From the NCBI GenBank assembly GCA_954871275.1, contig OX940979.1:53439144-53503143 (forward strand): a stretch of 64,000 nt of DNA, read 5' to 3'. The notes below the pieces were generated by a model, which did not search any database, was not told the origin of the DNA, and saw only the letters and a program-made list of their open reading frames with translations. This document shows, piece after piece, positions 21,876-34,490 of this stretch (within the stretch, counting starts at the first letter, position 1; every line of letters begins with the position of its first letter). The translations under genes and the position numbers were made by a program. Source of the stretch: Leptopterna dolabrata (lineage: Eukaryota > Arthropoda > Insecta > Hemiptera > Miridae).

Positions 21876-22439
21876 TGATTTTAAATTATGTAGGAGAGTT
21901 TCGTTCGTTTTGCCGACTTGTCGGTGAAAAAGAGTTAATAACATGATAGTGAATAACCCAGTTCGAGTTTAAGATCCATTTTTTCTCTATTCAAATTTAG
22001 TTCCTACGGAATATCAATAATGAAACATTGCCTAAATCACTAGGAACTGGGATTTACATAGCTCCATTATTACCTGCACTCGTCAGTATACCCCCATCAG
22101 TTATAAACCACTTTAGTCCGTACCTAAAAACTATACTTAATTCCTATCACACAACAATTCAATCGATTTCACCAACTCCATTTTGGTTTATTGTTGAATA
22201 ATGAACGTATTTGCGATTCACGAGCGTGTTGACGTTATAGTCGGTCAAACCTTGGAGCGAAGGGTTGGTCGTAGTGCTCCAATCGGTACCTATTTTGAAG
22301 GGGTTGAAAACTTTTTTCTTGGTCGATTCCAAACGTTTTTTTTTGTTGAGAAAAATCACTTAGAAAAATTACTGCCTCGTCCATCTAATTCTAATGTTTT
22401 CACGTTTGAAGATTGTACTTGATACTTTATAACTGTAGA
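21876..22439. other. No gene; family A left-end fragment inside
   Basis: 21876-21942 is the rest of the inverted-repeat arm. At 22178-22345 a decayed family A left end is seen (TTTTGGTTTATTGTTGAATAATG). The remainder is unassigned. Confidence 0.45.
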
Positions 22440-23110
22440 TATAATAGGGAATTTTCTTCAATTTTTCTTTTTTTTTTTGGAAAAAATATTAAGAACTCTT
22501 GGAAAATGGTAGGTTGAAGCCCGTTTAAAAAAATAAGCTATATTCATCTTTTAAATTAGGGTGATTACAAGTAAAAATGCGGCAAGAAATCGTCATTATC
22601 GGGTCTATTGGCATCTGATAGGCTGCTGGCCCAAGAAGGCGGAGCGAAGCTTCGCTGGCGAAGGTTCTCAATGCTGCCAGCAACCCAACATTAGAAATGG
22701 CAAACCTTCCTGGCAACCTTCAAGAACCTTTGCTGTGACTTAACCTCCCTTCGGGTTGATGTTGAGGACACGTTTCTTAAATGTATTTATAATTTGCGGT
22801 TTTATCCATTCAGTGCAGTAGTGTTCATCGTGTAAAGTGATGCACTAGCGCTCTAAGCGGGATTTGAGTTGAAATACTCGGTGGTTTACCTGATAGGTGC
22901 ATCATTTCTAGCGGGAACTCAAGAAACTTAAATTTCACACTCGTTTTCTGCCTAGAATTTCAGACATGAACACCTCATTATGTGGTCAATAAGTGTTAAT
23001 TTCCGTTGCTGAACAGAATTTGGCCAACAATGAGAATTTGTAGCCCACAAAAATCGTCCATCACGTGTTGAATCGAATGAATAATACCTACAATTTTGTA
23101 GCTCCGTCCC
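22440..23110 (-). repeat. Repeat D, copy 1
   Basis: Non-coding repeat, inverted relative to 61847-62580. Shared anchors include GTGATTACAAGTAAAAATGC, AACCCAACATTAGAAATGGC, TGATGCACTAGCGCTCTAAG and GGGATTTGAGTTGAA. Inverted termini are not obvious. Confidence 0.7.
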
Positions 23111-23232
23111 CTCAAACTGTTAGATTACTAGGATAAGAATTCACATTTTTTCAGAGGGTGGTCCAATGAGCAGTACAGAAGTAATATAGACCTCCCCTCC
23201 CCCCATGACTTCTGTTAATACTACTTTCCCAT

Positions 23233-23930
23233 TTTGGTTTATTATTCTGTGAATAATACACCTATGTATTCGCTCAGCAAAACATTTTTGTAACACCCTC
23301 TCCAATTATTTTCTTTTCCGTTTCCAGGTGCGTAGGTAGATTCCAAAAATGCAATGTCCGTCCGCCATACGCCGTCCGCCGTACGCCGTCCGCCTACGCC
23401 GTATCAGTGTACGGGCTTCATTTTCGGTCTAAAAAATTCGTTCTTTCGCACACATGCTCTATTTGGGCCCTGGTTGTGTCCCGAAACTTTGCAGCCCGAT
23501 CGAAATATACCCAGGGGTGTTATGAGTGAAAATGTGTGTAAAATTAGGTACTTTTTGCGTTTTAGCAATATGTTAGTAACATGAGCTTTTGAGGTATCGT
23601 ATTCCATTTGGGACGAGAAGACCGAACATGAAGTCGATTTTGACCAAAGAGTGGAAAATTGAGGTTCTACCAAACGTTCAGCTCCCAAAATTGATTTTTC
23701 GTGAGCCAAAAACCTTGGAAATCGTCTGAAATCACAATCAGTTTGTATAATGACACTAGAAAAAGTTTCAACACGTGGATCACCTGATCCGTGTTTTGGG
23801 GGCCAAAATTACCATCAGAAATAGCTATTCGAATTATTTCACGTGAAAGAAACAAATAAACAGCCAAAATTTCTGTAGGTATGTCCAGTAGAATAATAAA
23901 CCCATGTGACAAGGACTTTGCAGCGTTTTT
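23233..23930 (+). repeat. Family B repeat, copy 1 (near full length)
   Basis: About 0.7 kb. The left end is TTTTGGTTTATTATTCTGTG and the right end AGAATAATAAACCCATGTG plus ACAAGGACTTTGCAGCGTTT. The body carries a variable (CCGTACG)n cluster, TTCGCACACATGCTC, CTAGTTGTGTCCCGAAAC-like and CAAAGAGTGGAAAATTGAGG blocks, an A-rich tract, and GAAACCATCAGAAATAGC. Ends match family A ends, bodies do not. Non-coding; other copies at 26817, 29047, 33798, 45302 and 51255. Confidence 0.8.
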
Positions 23931-23940
23931 AAATGAAAGT

Positions 23941-24172
23941 AGGTTCCATTCTCAAAATTTCGAGACCAACCTCAGTCTCCTACGATGAATACTTTTTCCT
24001 ATGAGCTTTCAAATTTTCGGCAACAAGTGACGTCATTGCACCCCTCCCGTCAGGGCGGGATCCCCTTGCTCAGAGTGACGTCACTTGTTGCCGAAAGCTC
24101 GAAAGCTCATAGACTGAGAACTAATCATCGCAGGTGAGTGCGGTTGGTCTCAAAATTCTTAGAATGGAATCT
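23941..24172. repeat. Long imperfect palindrome, 95-bp arms
   Basis: Arms 23941-24035 and 24076-24172 pair, with strongest match over CGGCAACAAGTGACGTCA and GAGACCAACC. The loop is about 40 nt and GC-rich. It lies 10 bp past the end of a B element. Likely a small foldback or MITE. Each arm includes TGACGTCA, the consensus for a CREB-type site, though in a palindrome this may be coincidence. Confidence 0.85.
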
Positions 24173-26816
24173 AATTCAATTAAAAATACAAACAGAAGTC
24201 ATTGGTACACCTCATTCAAAAATTTCATGAGGATGGAGGAGAGTGCGTTCGAAAACTCATCACTTGAAACTTTAGAGGAAGTAGGTAAATCGGGAATGTT
24301 CTTTGGCGGATTTTCGTAGCTGAATTAAACGCTGAACTAAATTGGGGGTTTTCACTTTTTACCTCAATCAAATTTTGATCAATCGTTCAGGTGATTATAA
24401 TATTTATAATATTTTACAAGTCGGTAGATAGCTATTTGACTGAATGATGTAAAATTGGATACCGATTCAGTCTGTAGTTACCTTAACTAGTTAGTACCTA
24501 GTAGGTTTCACCAAATAGAAAAGTTTAGTTTGTCTGATAAAATAACCAAATCGTGCAAATCTCTCCGGTCAACTTCACGACAGCCCGGGAGCCGATAAAA
24601 CGGTAAGGTTAGGGTCGGGTCTGTTGGGAGAAAACACCAGAAAGGAATATTGCAAGATGAAAGAAGGGAGTAAAACAAATAATGGAAGAATACATAATTT
24701 CACATTACACTACCCTCCCTCTACAGAAGGAAAACTAACCCCCTCGGGGATCCTTCGGGCGTTTCCGTCGCACTTCGGGCTTCTTCGGGTCCCACCTCCC
24801 CCGTTGAAAACTCCCCTTCCCCTTCACCTCGTCACCTCCCCTACATCCTTCCCCTCTACCCGACGAGCGCACCGAGTTGTCAGAAGAGTTCCAGGACACC
24901 GACCGCACCGGTCTCGCGCGCGCGCTTTCCCTCCAGTGTCCAAAAACCGCCTCGACGTGCCGGACGAATTTTTTTTTTAAATTTACCCCGAATCAAATTT
25001 TGACTCACCGGTGTAGCTTATTTCGTCGATCGAAATAGTCGAACCGTGTCTAAATCCATTCGGATGGGTTCGCGCCTTTTTTAAAATGTGATTTTTGAAA
25101 CCCTCGCCGAGCGACTTCATCGTGAACTATCCGGATGATGTGTGTTTTATGTGACTTATTTTTAAAAATTTCGACGAGTCCGTTGAGCTGGAAGTCAGAT
25201 GCATCGCCGTGACACAACGCGATGACTGCTAACCGGACATTTACTGACTGTCTCATCTCTAGTTTCTACAGATTTTTAGCAAGATTCTCAGGTAAGGGTC
25301 GACTTTGCTCTCCATATCTGTTGTATCACAACACGCCCAAAACCACAATAAGTAATTGTTATTTCCCCCCAAAATTTACTCCTATTAACTTGATTATTTC
25401 TCCGTCTAGCGCAAATCTTACTCATTTATAAACTACTGGATTCAGATCACCTTCAAATTTGCTGTTTTCTCATCCATAACACTTCCCGGAGCGCTGCAAA
25501 ATTACGTTGGTGTTAGGTTAGATAAGGCATCTTTCCTCCTAGTCAGTATAAATTCGCCTATTCCAATGTAAGTAATATACAGTGATGGTTTTCCATCGTC
25601 TAATATAATCAATAGGTACACAATCATATTTGAACAGTGTCAGTTTCAAGTGCGCTAGGTAACGTCGTTTTAGCCGGTTTTGAGCTTCTCAACATGGAGT
25701 TCACGAACTAGTTGCATTTTCCGTCGATATAAACAGCTCTTGTTCTTTTAAAATCATAATTCCTAGTAGGTATATAATTTGTTATTGTACTACTATTGTA
25801 CTTGTTATTGTACCTACAATCTTATACACTTTCATAAAACAACACTCAACTATTGAACCAAAACAAAATTATGAGATCGTAATAATATTATTATTAGCAG
25901 CGGGCATCCGAGTACCTTCCTTAGGTTATAATAATGTGTGTTATGGATGCTCGAGGTGAATCGTTTCGCCGAAATTCGCACTGGCTCTAATCGCATTTCT
26001 GAACGACTCCTTGGAGTACAGTAATTCATTAATTTTAATCTCCTTCCATTCATCAGTTAGCTGTAGCATTCGCCTTTGATTATTTATTTCTTATACCACA
26101 ATGGTTTGTTTAGCTCTCAAGTAGGTAAGCCAAGTGGTATTAAGAATAGCTACCTACCTGCCTATGTAGTAGGTACCAAGTTGATATTGCTCTTAGTGTT
26201 AGACCTAATATTTCTTCTGTAAACGTACGTCATTACATTAGTATGATGATATATCATACTACTGTACCATCATACTAATCATACTGTATCATACTAATTT
26301 GGTTTTGGAAGGCTCAGGTACTTGTGTAGATACTTCGAATGACGTAGGTACCTGCGTTTACGTTCTGTAGTAGGTACGCTTTTACGGTAAATTGTCTGTG
26401 TTTCATCGATTCCTGGGTTCGTGAATGTTGAAAATGACGTGAAAATAAGAGCCGTAGGACACGAAATTACTATGCGGCTATTTCCTGTTCCTAAGCTTCC
26501 GGTCTGGATCACACGGTGACTGTGGGCTACGAGCAACCATCCCACCGGCCTGCTGTGCATGACCGCACTTTCACTACATTCATACTCTTCTACCTACATC
26601 TTCCTCTCCATTGACAATAATTGTGTTCGTTGTTAGCGAATTTCAATAGAATAGCTAAATCATAAAGCTACCAAAAATGATCATTGCACGGGCTTTCAGA
26701 GCACACGCCGGTTAATACTCCATCTCAATAGTTTTCTGGTGATTGCTAGACGTCAGTGCAAGCGCGTACACTACTTATCTAGGATGTTGCGTACCGTAAT
26801 AATTATCTTCTCCATT
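24173..26816. other. Mostly unique; CpG-rich block with a donor-like site
   Basis: 24720-24960 is C-rich and CpG-rich, unlike its AT-rich surroundings, and is followed by 25000-25290 with moderate CpG and a splice-donor-like CTCAG|GTAAGG at 25287-25297. This could be a promoter with a non-coding first exon, but no coding evidence backs it. The 118-aa frame at 24624-24980 is low-complexity and not called. Palindromic ATCATACTA runs occur at 26240-26300. Confidence 0.3.
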
Positions 26817-27351
26817 GTGGTTTATTATTCTGTGAATAATACACCTATGTATTCGCTCAGCAAAAAATTTTTATAAAACCCCCCTCAAAATTTTTTCTTT
26901 TCCGTTTCAAGGTGCTTAGATTCCAAAAATGCAATGTCCGTACGCCGTACGCCGTATCACATGTACCGGCTTCATTTTCTGTCAAAAAAATTCTTTCATT
27001 CGCACACATGCTCCATTTGGGCCATAGTTGTGTCCCGAAACTTTGCAGCCCGATCGGAATATACGCAGGGGTGTTATGAGTTTTAGCAACATGTTGGTAA
27101 CATGAGCTTCTGAGATATCGTTTTCCATGTTTTTGGGGACGAGAAGGCCGAATATGAAGTCGATTTTGACCAAAGAGTGGAAAATTGAGTTCTACCAAAT
27201 GTTCAGCTCCCAAAATGATTTTTTATGAGTGAAAAACCTGGGAAATCGTCTGAAATCACCACCAGTTTGTATAATTACACATGGATCAAGACGATTAAAT
27301 GGCACTAAGAATGATCAAAGATAGTTATTTTTAAAAAAGAAGAAAAAAAAA

Positions 27352-28192
27352 ACCACAGTCATGCAGCATGGCTATAAGAGCGAATTTTCGAAGTTTTCGG
27401 CATCTTCCTCCTCCGCCTAAAATTTTCTGAAAATTAATTTTCGGCCAATGATTTCCCAACTTGATACAATACAAAATTAAAACAGGAGTAGTTTTACGCA
27501 AAGTAAAATTTGGGGTGGAAGGAGGGGGAGGGGGAAATCAAAAATGTTTTGAATACCAGAAGAGTAGGTATTGGGTACGTAACAAATTTTTTGTTCCATT
27601 TTTTGCCGAGTAACACCTCGGTTTGTAGATTTTCCAACGCTGAACACGATGGTGAAGTCAGAATTGCGATATCCCATTCCGTTATCAGATTAGAGCAGAC
27701 GAACCAGGAAGAACATCTCAAGAAATAACCACGTTCCTTCATCTTCAAAGTGCTCCAGTTTGAGAATGGAATGAGATATCGCAATTCTGATTTCACCATC
27801 GTGTTCAGCGTACAAAAACCTTTAAAATGAGGTGTCACTTGTCAGACGTTTTCATTTTGGGAATTTATGGGTAATTTCCCCCCCCCTAAAACTCCCCAAA
27901 ACTCCCCCTTAGGGTGACCCGATTCTGCCCATCTTCGAACTTAGCCTGTCGATTGCCAAGACAGATTTTTCGTGCAAATTTGAACTTTTTATCTCAATTC
28001 TTTCGAGAGTTATCGTTATAAATATATAAATATATAAATATATATATATATATACATATAATTTTTGGTGTCTTTCGGCAGGGAATTCAGGATGGTCTGA
28101 AACGGATTTTGGTATAAAAATCTTTCGGAAATTCGAGTTTTAAACATTTTGGACTGAGAACAATAGCTTCCTTTTCTTCGAAAATTCGCTAA
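27352..28192 (+). repeat. Repeat C, copy 2, nested in B
   Basis: Same ends as 13577-14464 (GCGAATTTTCGAAG at 27380-27393 and its inverse at 28176-28189) and nearly identical over the right 600 bp. The segment 27394-27570 is unrelated to the middle of copy 1 and contains a G-rich run (27515-27535). Confidence 0.8.
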
Positions 28193-28263
28193 AAAGCGTA
28201 CCTAATTTGTGTTTTACGGGCCAAAATTAATGAAAACCATCAGAAATAGCTATTTCGATTATT

Positions 28264-29033
28264 ACGCATGAAAGAAACAATAAATGAACAGCCATGTGAC
28301 AAGGACTTTGCAGCGTTTTAAAGTTACGCATGAAAGAAACAATAAATGAACAGCCATGTGACAAGGACTTTGCAGCGTTTTAAAGTTACGCATGAAAGAA
28401 ACAATAAAGTTACAGCCATGTGACAAGGACTTTGCAGCGTTTTAAAGTTACGCATGGAAGAAACAATAAATGAACAGCCATGTGACAAGGACTTTACAGC
28501 GTTTTAAAGTTACCTTAAAGAAGGAAAAAAAGCGTACCTAATTTGTGTTTTACGGGCCAAAATTAATGAAAACCATCAGAAATAGCTATTTCGATTATTA
28601 CGCATGAAAGAAACAATAAATGAACAGCCATGTGACAAGGACTTTGCAGCGTTTTAAAGTTACGCATGAAAGAAACAATAAATGAACAGCCATGTGACAA
28701 GGACTTTGCAGCGTTTTAAAGTTACGCATGAAAGAAACAATAAAGTTACAGCCATGTGACAAGGATTTTGCAGCGTTTTAAAGTTACGCATGAAAGAAAC
28801 AATAAATGAACAGCCATGTGACAAGGACTTTGCAGCGTTTTAAAGTTACGCATGAAAGAAACAATAAATGAACAGCCATGTGACAAGGACTTTGCAGCGT
28901 TTTAAAGTTACGCATGAAAGAAACAATAAAGTTACAGCCATGTGACAAGGACTTTGCAGCGTTTTAAAGTTACGCATGAAAGAAACAATAAATGAACAGC
29001 CATGTGACAAGGACTTTGCAGCGTTTTAAAGTT
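28264..29033 (+). repeat. 62-bp higher-order satellite made from a B right end
   Basis: Eleven units of 62 bp starting ACGCATGAAAGAAACAATAA: four at 28264-28511 and seven at 28600-29033. They are separated by an 88-bp piece of B body that also precedes the first block. Two unit types exist: N (TAAATGAACAGCC) and V (TAAAGTTACAGCC). The order is N-N-V-N and N-N-V-N-N-V-N, a three-unit period. Each unit contains GACTTTGCAGCGTTTTAAAG, the B terminus. Confidence 0.95.
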
Positions 29034-29046
29034 ACCTGAATTTGTT

Positions 29047-29755
29047 CTGGTTTATTATTTTGTGAATAATTCACCTATGTATAGGCTCATGTGTTTTCAT
29101 TTTATTCTCTTTTACGTTTCAAGGCGCGTAGATTTCAAAAATGCAATGTCCGTCCGCCGTACGCCGTTTCATGCATATTTACTTCATTTTCGGTCTAAAA
29201 AATTCGTTGTTTCCCACACAGGCTCCATTTTGGCTCTAGTTGTGTCCTAGAACTTTGCAGCCCGATCAGAAAATACACAAGAATGTTATGGTTGAAAAAT
29301 TAGTGTAAAAATAGGGTTTTTGGTGTTTTAGTGAACATGAGCTTATGAGGTATCGTTTTCCATGTCTTTTAGGGCAAAAAGACCGAATTTTAAGTCGATT
29401 TTGGCCAAAAAATGATGAGGTAACGAAAGTTCTGCTCCCGAGATTCATTTTTTATGAGTCAAAAGCCAAGGATTGTCTGAAATCACCATGAATTTGTATA
29501 ATAGCACTAGAAGTAGTATTAACAGGTGAATCAAGACATTTAAATGGCACTATCAATGACCAAAGATAATTTGTTTAAATAAAAGAAAGAAAAAAAAAGG
29601 ACCCTAATTCGTGTTTTTGGGGGCCAAAATTGGTGGAAACCATCAGAAATAGCTATTTCAGTTATTGCACATGAAACAAATGAACAGCCAATATTTCTGT
29701 AGGTATGTCCAGCAGAATAATAAACCCATGTGGCAAGTACTTTGCAGGATTTTTT
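29047..29755 (+). repeat. Family B, copy 3 (diverged)
   Basis: Opens GGTTTATTATTTTGTGAATA and closes AGAATAATAAACCCATGTGG with TTTGCAGGATTTT. Internal blocks are in B order with more substitutions than other copies, so it is an older insertion. Confidence 0.75.
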
Positions 29756-32700
29756 ACCTACTTTAAATCTTTCACGTCAATTTTGAACCAGTTCCTATTA
29801 TTCAGATTCACTGAAATTGTGTTCACTAAAGGATATCTATAATAATGTTCGATTTATACATTTTTAGCGGATTTTTAGCGATATCGGAATACTGAAGAAA
29901 TGGGTGACATTTGATGATTTTGTTATGGTGCAAGTTTTATGGTGGTTTTTTCAGTTTTTAAATTTATGGGTATAACAAGCTTTAGTTCATTGCATTTATT
30001 TGTTTTATTTTTTCTTCTTGCTTCTTTTTTCCCTCTACTTTTTCATAGGTAGCCCCATTCAACATAATCTACCCAATATAAATAGAACTGAACGTTCCGT
30101 AGCAGTCCCGTCGTCACTGGCAAGTAGAGTATCGGAAAAGAACAGTTTCGAAGGCCCGAAGGGCATCTCGATGGCCCTAAGATGATGATGTCCTTACATT
30201 GGAAGCTCTCTCCAGTACTTGCTAGTGACGACGGATTCCCCCAGAGGTAATATACGTTAATTGTAAATCTAATTCTAGCGGAACCAACCGATTTTCTTTT
30301 CTTGGGGGAGTACAAAACCGTTGTATACAATCAACTTAGTGACGGCGATTTTTTTAAAGAATAGTTTGCGAGAAAACAACTTAAAGGCCATCGCTTAGGT
30401 ACCGACTGACTTTATATAAAAAAAATAATATGAAATGGTATTTTTAATATAACCAGCTAAATTTACTAATAACCGATGAACGAGCTTGAAGTAGGAGATA
30501 GTTTATTAGTATTTTGTTACCCAAGGCGAATAGAATATGTACCTCTCCCTGCACGCCTTGGTATGTACGTATGAGGAGAGATGTAACAACTTTGAAACCA
30601 AACTAATTTAATAAATTCCAAAACCAGCTAAAGTAGTTTTATTGAGCCTAGGTACTTTTATACTTATTTTCTTTCAGAATTCAATTTGGAATAATCTGAA
30701 CTTAAATTGAAAATGAACATTGAAACAAAGTATGAAAAATGGGCTTCATGAAAAAGATTCGAAATAGGAACCTTTAGATTCAATACTGATATAAGTTGTT
30801 GATTGATATTCAAGGCTCGTGGCATTGGAATATAATATCTTGATCTTTCAGCCACAAATGACTTCTTATGCTTTTGCCCGACTTCTGAACTGTTTTTCGT
30901 AGGTTTTACTAGACACAAGAGATGATATGAAGAAATTATCGGCTGAAACTTGAAATGAGTTGAATTGGGAAAGCAATCGGCCCAGTTAATTTAATTGTGT
31001 TCCCATAGCTTGAGAGTAACATTCAGGAAACTACGAATAAAGTAAAGTAGCTATTTGACGGTTTCAGATTTGTTTTTCATTTTCCGCCTGGCTATGTTTC
31101 TTCAAAGGCTTTTCCCCCATATTTTGTGTCAATCTCTATAAGTACCCCAATCTCTTGGGATATTCTTATTTTCAGGTTAATCCAATGCTCGTTCATTTAC
31201 TGGGAAGTCTTTACATTATTACTATGGTATTCTAATTGCCGGGAATACTTTCCGTGCGACTTACCATCGGATTCTATGATGAGATCAGCGGGTGCCCGTA
31301 TACATAATATAATGTGTCTGTGTCCCGTATATATAATATGTATAGTCCGTAGACATAGTTCGTTGCTCGGTGTAGAAAGACTTGTTCACGCCTTCGTCTG
31401 ACCCCACACCTATTGCATGTACATAGTCTTCAGTATTACAAAATTTTTAAAATTTAGATAGCGTAATTTTAGATTGAAAATATCGGTAAAATGAAATTGA
31501 ATTCCTCCTGTTTGATGCTATGTTGGCGTGGTTTGAAAAAACCTAGGTCTCGCTCAGTTATGCAGTAAAAAGTAATTAGATACCTACTTGAACCAGGTAC
31601 CACTTGGTTGATGCACCTATAATTGAGGTCTTCCTTTTTTTGCACCGTTTCATAATATTATTTTATAGTACCGTTTCGTACTATTAAATTTTACAGTCGA
31701 TTTTGTTTCTTATTACGTTGCTTTGTTGTACTTCTTTCGTTTCAATAACTAAACATGAAAACAGTCGGTAAAATATCCTTGGTATGGTCCGGGTCTATAT
31801 AAATGCCAAGTTTGAATGTTGTGTATTGCGCCTCCTGTTGGTAAAAGCGAGCTAGGTAAATTATGTTTCTGATTACCCGCATTGCTCCGTTGAAAGCTGT
31901 GGATAGCGGATAATTATTGCTATTTTCTATTCTAATACCTATAGCTATACTTACCGATGACATGAGGGACTCGCGTGGCGAGCCACTTATAACCAGAAAT
32001 GGACGCGGTCGCCTCATGGTTTTGGATTATTTATTGTACGGATAAAAGTTTTTGCGTTACAAGAAACGTTCGTTTTCTTGTCTATGGACATTTGCTGTCG
32101 ATACGCTCAGGTACCTATCAATGTGGGTTAAACAGTTTCTCAGGTTCGCGTAATGCAACTTAGCAGTTCATTATGTGTAACTGATTACATTTGTCTACTC
32201 AGTATATTATGGTTGAACTTCATGAAATGAGGTTTCATGGCCTTTAAATGAGTTGACCGCAACCTACGGTATGAAGTCATTCTTGGTGAATCTTCAAAGA
32301 AATAATTGTGTCTGAAGTTTTCGGCGTTATATATATATATAAATAGATACCTGTATACATATATATATATCTACCTAGATATATTCGCAAGCAGGTACAT
32401 ACGCTACCATTTTAAACCGTACCCACATTTTTATCTCGATGAACAGACGTGTACCTACCGTGATCTATAATTTATGACCCAAACGTCCACTGCAATAAAC
32501 ATGCTATCAAGTATTATACAGAATTTATGTGATTAAAAAAAAATTAGAAAAACTTCATCATCTGCTCTTCAAAACATCTTCTATCATCTAAGTCTTATTA
32601 CTCGATAGCGAATCTTCATTCATTGTAAATTGTCATCGCCAGGTTTCTAACGTGCACATATCTTAATTCAGAAGATTTGAAAACCTGGTACATTTTCTAT

Positions 32701-33797
32701 TGCAGTTACAATAAAAACGCGATCAAATATATAAACAAAATTTATGTGGTTAAACAAATGGTTAAAAAAACTTTTTCGCGCGTAACTTGTCAGTCGGATT
32801 TTAACCTGGAGGTGAGCTCCACAACGTACTACCTTTTCGATTCCACAGCCACGATTCGCACTTTTTGACATTTCGAAGCCGCGCGGGATTATGATGGCTG
32901 GGCTTAAAAGAGCATCTAAGTTTATACGATTTCTGTTGTTGACAGTCAAGACGCATCACTGAGACATCTCAGGCAGCTAAATATTGGAAACTCAATGTTT
33001 TAATCTTGATCAGTTGGACTCAATCATTAATTAATTCAAGGGTTTAATGGTACATGCTACAAATTTGTTGAAGATAGAATTGAACGTAAGAATTCTTACA
33101 ATCTTCAGAGAATCATTACAATCTGATTTTCATAACTACTGGGAACGATGGATTTCGATGGAGTCAAGAATAAAGTTAGAACAGCTATTCGAGTAGAAGT
33201 GTAATTTCAGAGGTTCGTTTTGAGCTGTAATCAATTTGTGAGCAACTGGTGTTTGATCACTTAGCCGACCGCTGCTTGCCCTTTTGACGAGTTAATTCCA
33301 TCAAGCCGCTCTATTGTCCCTAAGCACGGCAGTACCGACTCCCCGCCTATTTGGAGGTCTTTATATTTTGGCCTTCCTTTATTATAGGGATTTTAACTTC
33401 TGTTGAAGAAGGATGGAGGGATATTCCGTCGGGGTATCGGTGTTTTATTCATCCGCTAACACAAACCATGTTAAGTAATCGTGAGTGGAGTGGGGGGGGG
33501 GGGGGGTTGAAAGGAATCCCTTTGGTAATAATTTTTATCCCAACAAAGCTCTCGGTACCTCCTACGGCTCTTATGGTTCCGATCGGCGTGGTGGGGTTGG
33601 GGGTCGAAAACGCTTTATATTCGTTGATTTTGTCTTGAGTCCGTTGTCCTTATTTTGGAGTCAGTAATTCGTAGTCGTAGTCTAAAACTTTTTTTTTTTT
33701 TTTAAAGTAGGTCCTTATACCTCCTAAATTCATCTCAAACGACTCCTTACGGAATTTCACTTTGAGGCACGATGATTGACCAAAATCTGGTCAATAT
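29756..33797. other. Unique stretch, no gene supported
   Basis: Open frames up to 95 aa lack domains. One 19-bp inverted repeat pair (30108-30126 and 30216-30234) is present. Short AT-microsatellites lie at 32330-32390, a G-run at 33492-33507 and a T-run at 33690-33704. Confidence 0.4.
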
Positions 33798-34490
33798 AAC
33801 ACCCCCTCAAAATTTTTTCTTTTCCGTTTCAAGGTGCGTAGATTGCAAAAATGCAATGTCCGTCCGCCGTATCACGTGTACAGGCTTCATTTTCGGTCTA
33901 AAAAATTGGTTCTTTCGCACACATGCTCCATTTGGGCCCTAGTTGTGTCCCGAAACTTTTCAGCCCGATCGGAATACACCCAGGGGTGTTATGAGTGAAA
34001 ATGTGTGTAAAAATATGTACTTCTTGTGTTTTAGTAACATTTTCGTAAAATGAGCTTTTGAGGTATCGTTGTCCATGTTTTTGGGGACGAGAAGACTGAA
34101 TATGAAGTCGATTTTGACCAAGGAGTGGAAAATTGAGGTTGTACCAGATGTTCAGCTCCCAAAATTGATTTTTTATGAGTCAAAAACCTGCAGAATCGTC
34201 TGAAATCACCATCAATTTGTAGAATAACATTAGGAAAAGTGTCACCACGTGGATCAAGACGATTAAATGGCGCTACCAATGACCAAAGATAATTTGAAAA
34301 AAGAAAAAAAAAAGGAGCGTACCTAATTCAAATTTTGGGGGCCAAAATTGATGGAAACCATCAGAAATAGCTATTTCAATTATTTTACATGAAAGTTACA
34401 TGAAAGTAACAATAAATGAACAGCCAGAATTTCTGAAGGTATGTCCAGTAGAATAATAAACCCATGTGACAAGGACTTTGCAGCGTTTTT
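33798..34490 (+). repeat. Family B, copy 4 (left end missing)
   Basis: Begins inside the element at AACACCCCCTCAAAATTTT and ends at GACTTTGCAGCGTTTTT. Otherwise it is co-linear with copy 1, and the A-rich tract is intact (34295-34313). Confidence 0.8.

Larger units (their letters stand above)
26817..29033 (+). repeat. Family B, copy 2, split by repeat C and with expanded tail
   Basis: B sequence runs 26817 to about 27350, stops in an A-rich tract, and resumes at 28193 (AGCGTACCTAATTTGTG) exactly where other B copies continue. The intervening 0.84 kb is repeat C. The right end is amplified into a 62-bp array (28264-29033). Confidence 0.8.

Noticed and set aside
24624..24980. 118-aa frame in the CpG-rich block
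   Set aside because: Proline/arginine-rich composition follows from the C-rich DNA; no domain and no homologous features visible.
28264..29033. CRISPR-like array of 62-bp units
   Set aside because: Units are contiguous with no unique spacers, and the context is a eukaryotic transposon terminus.
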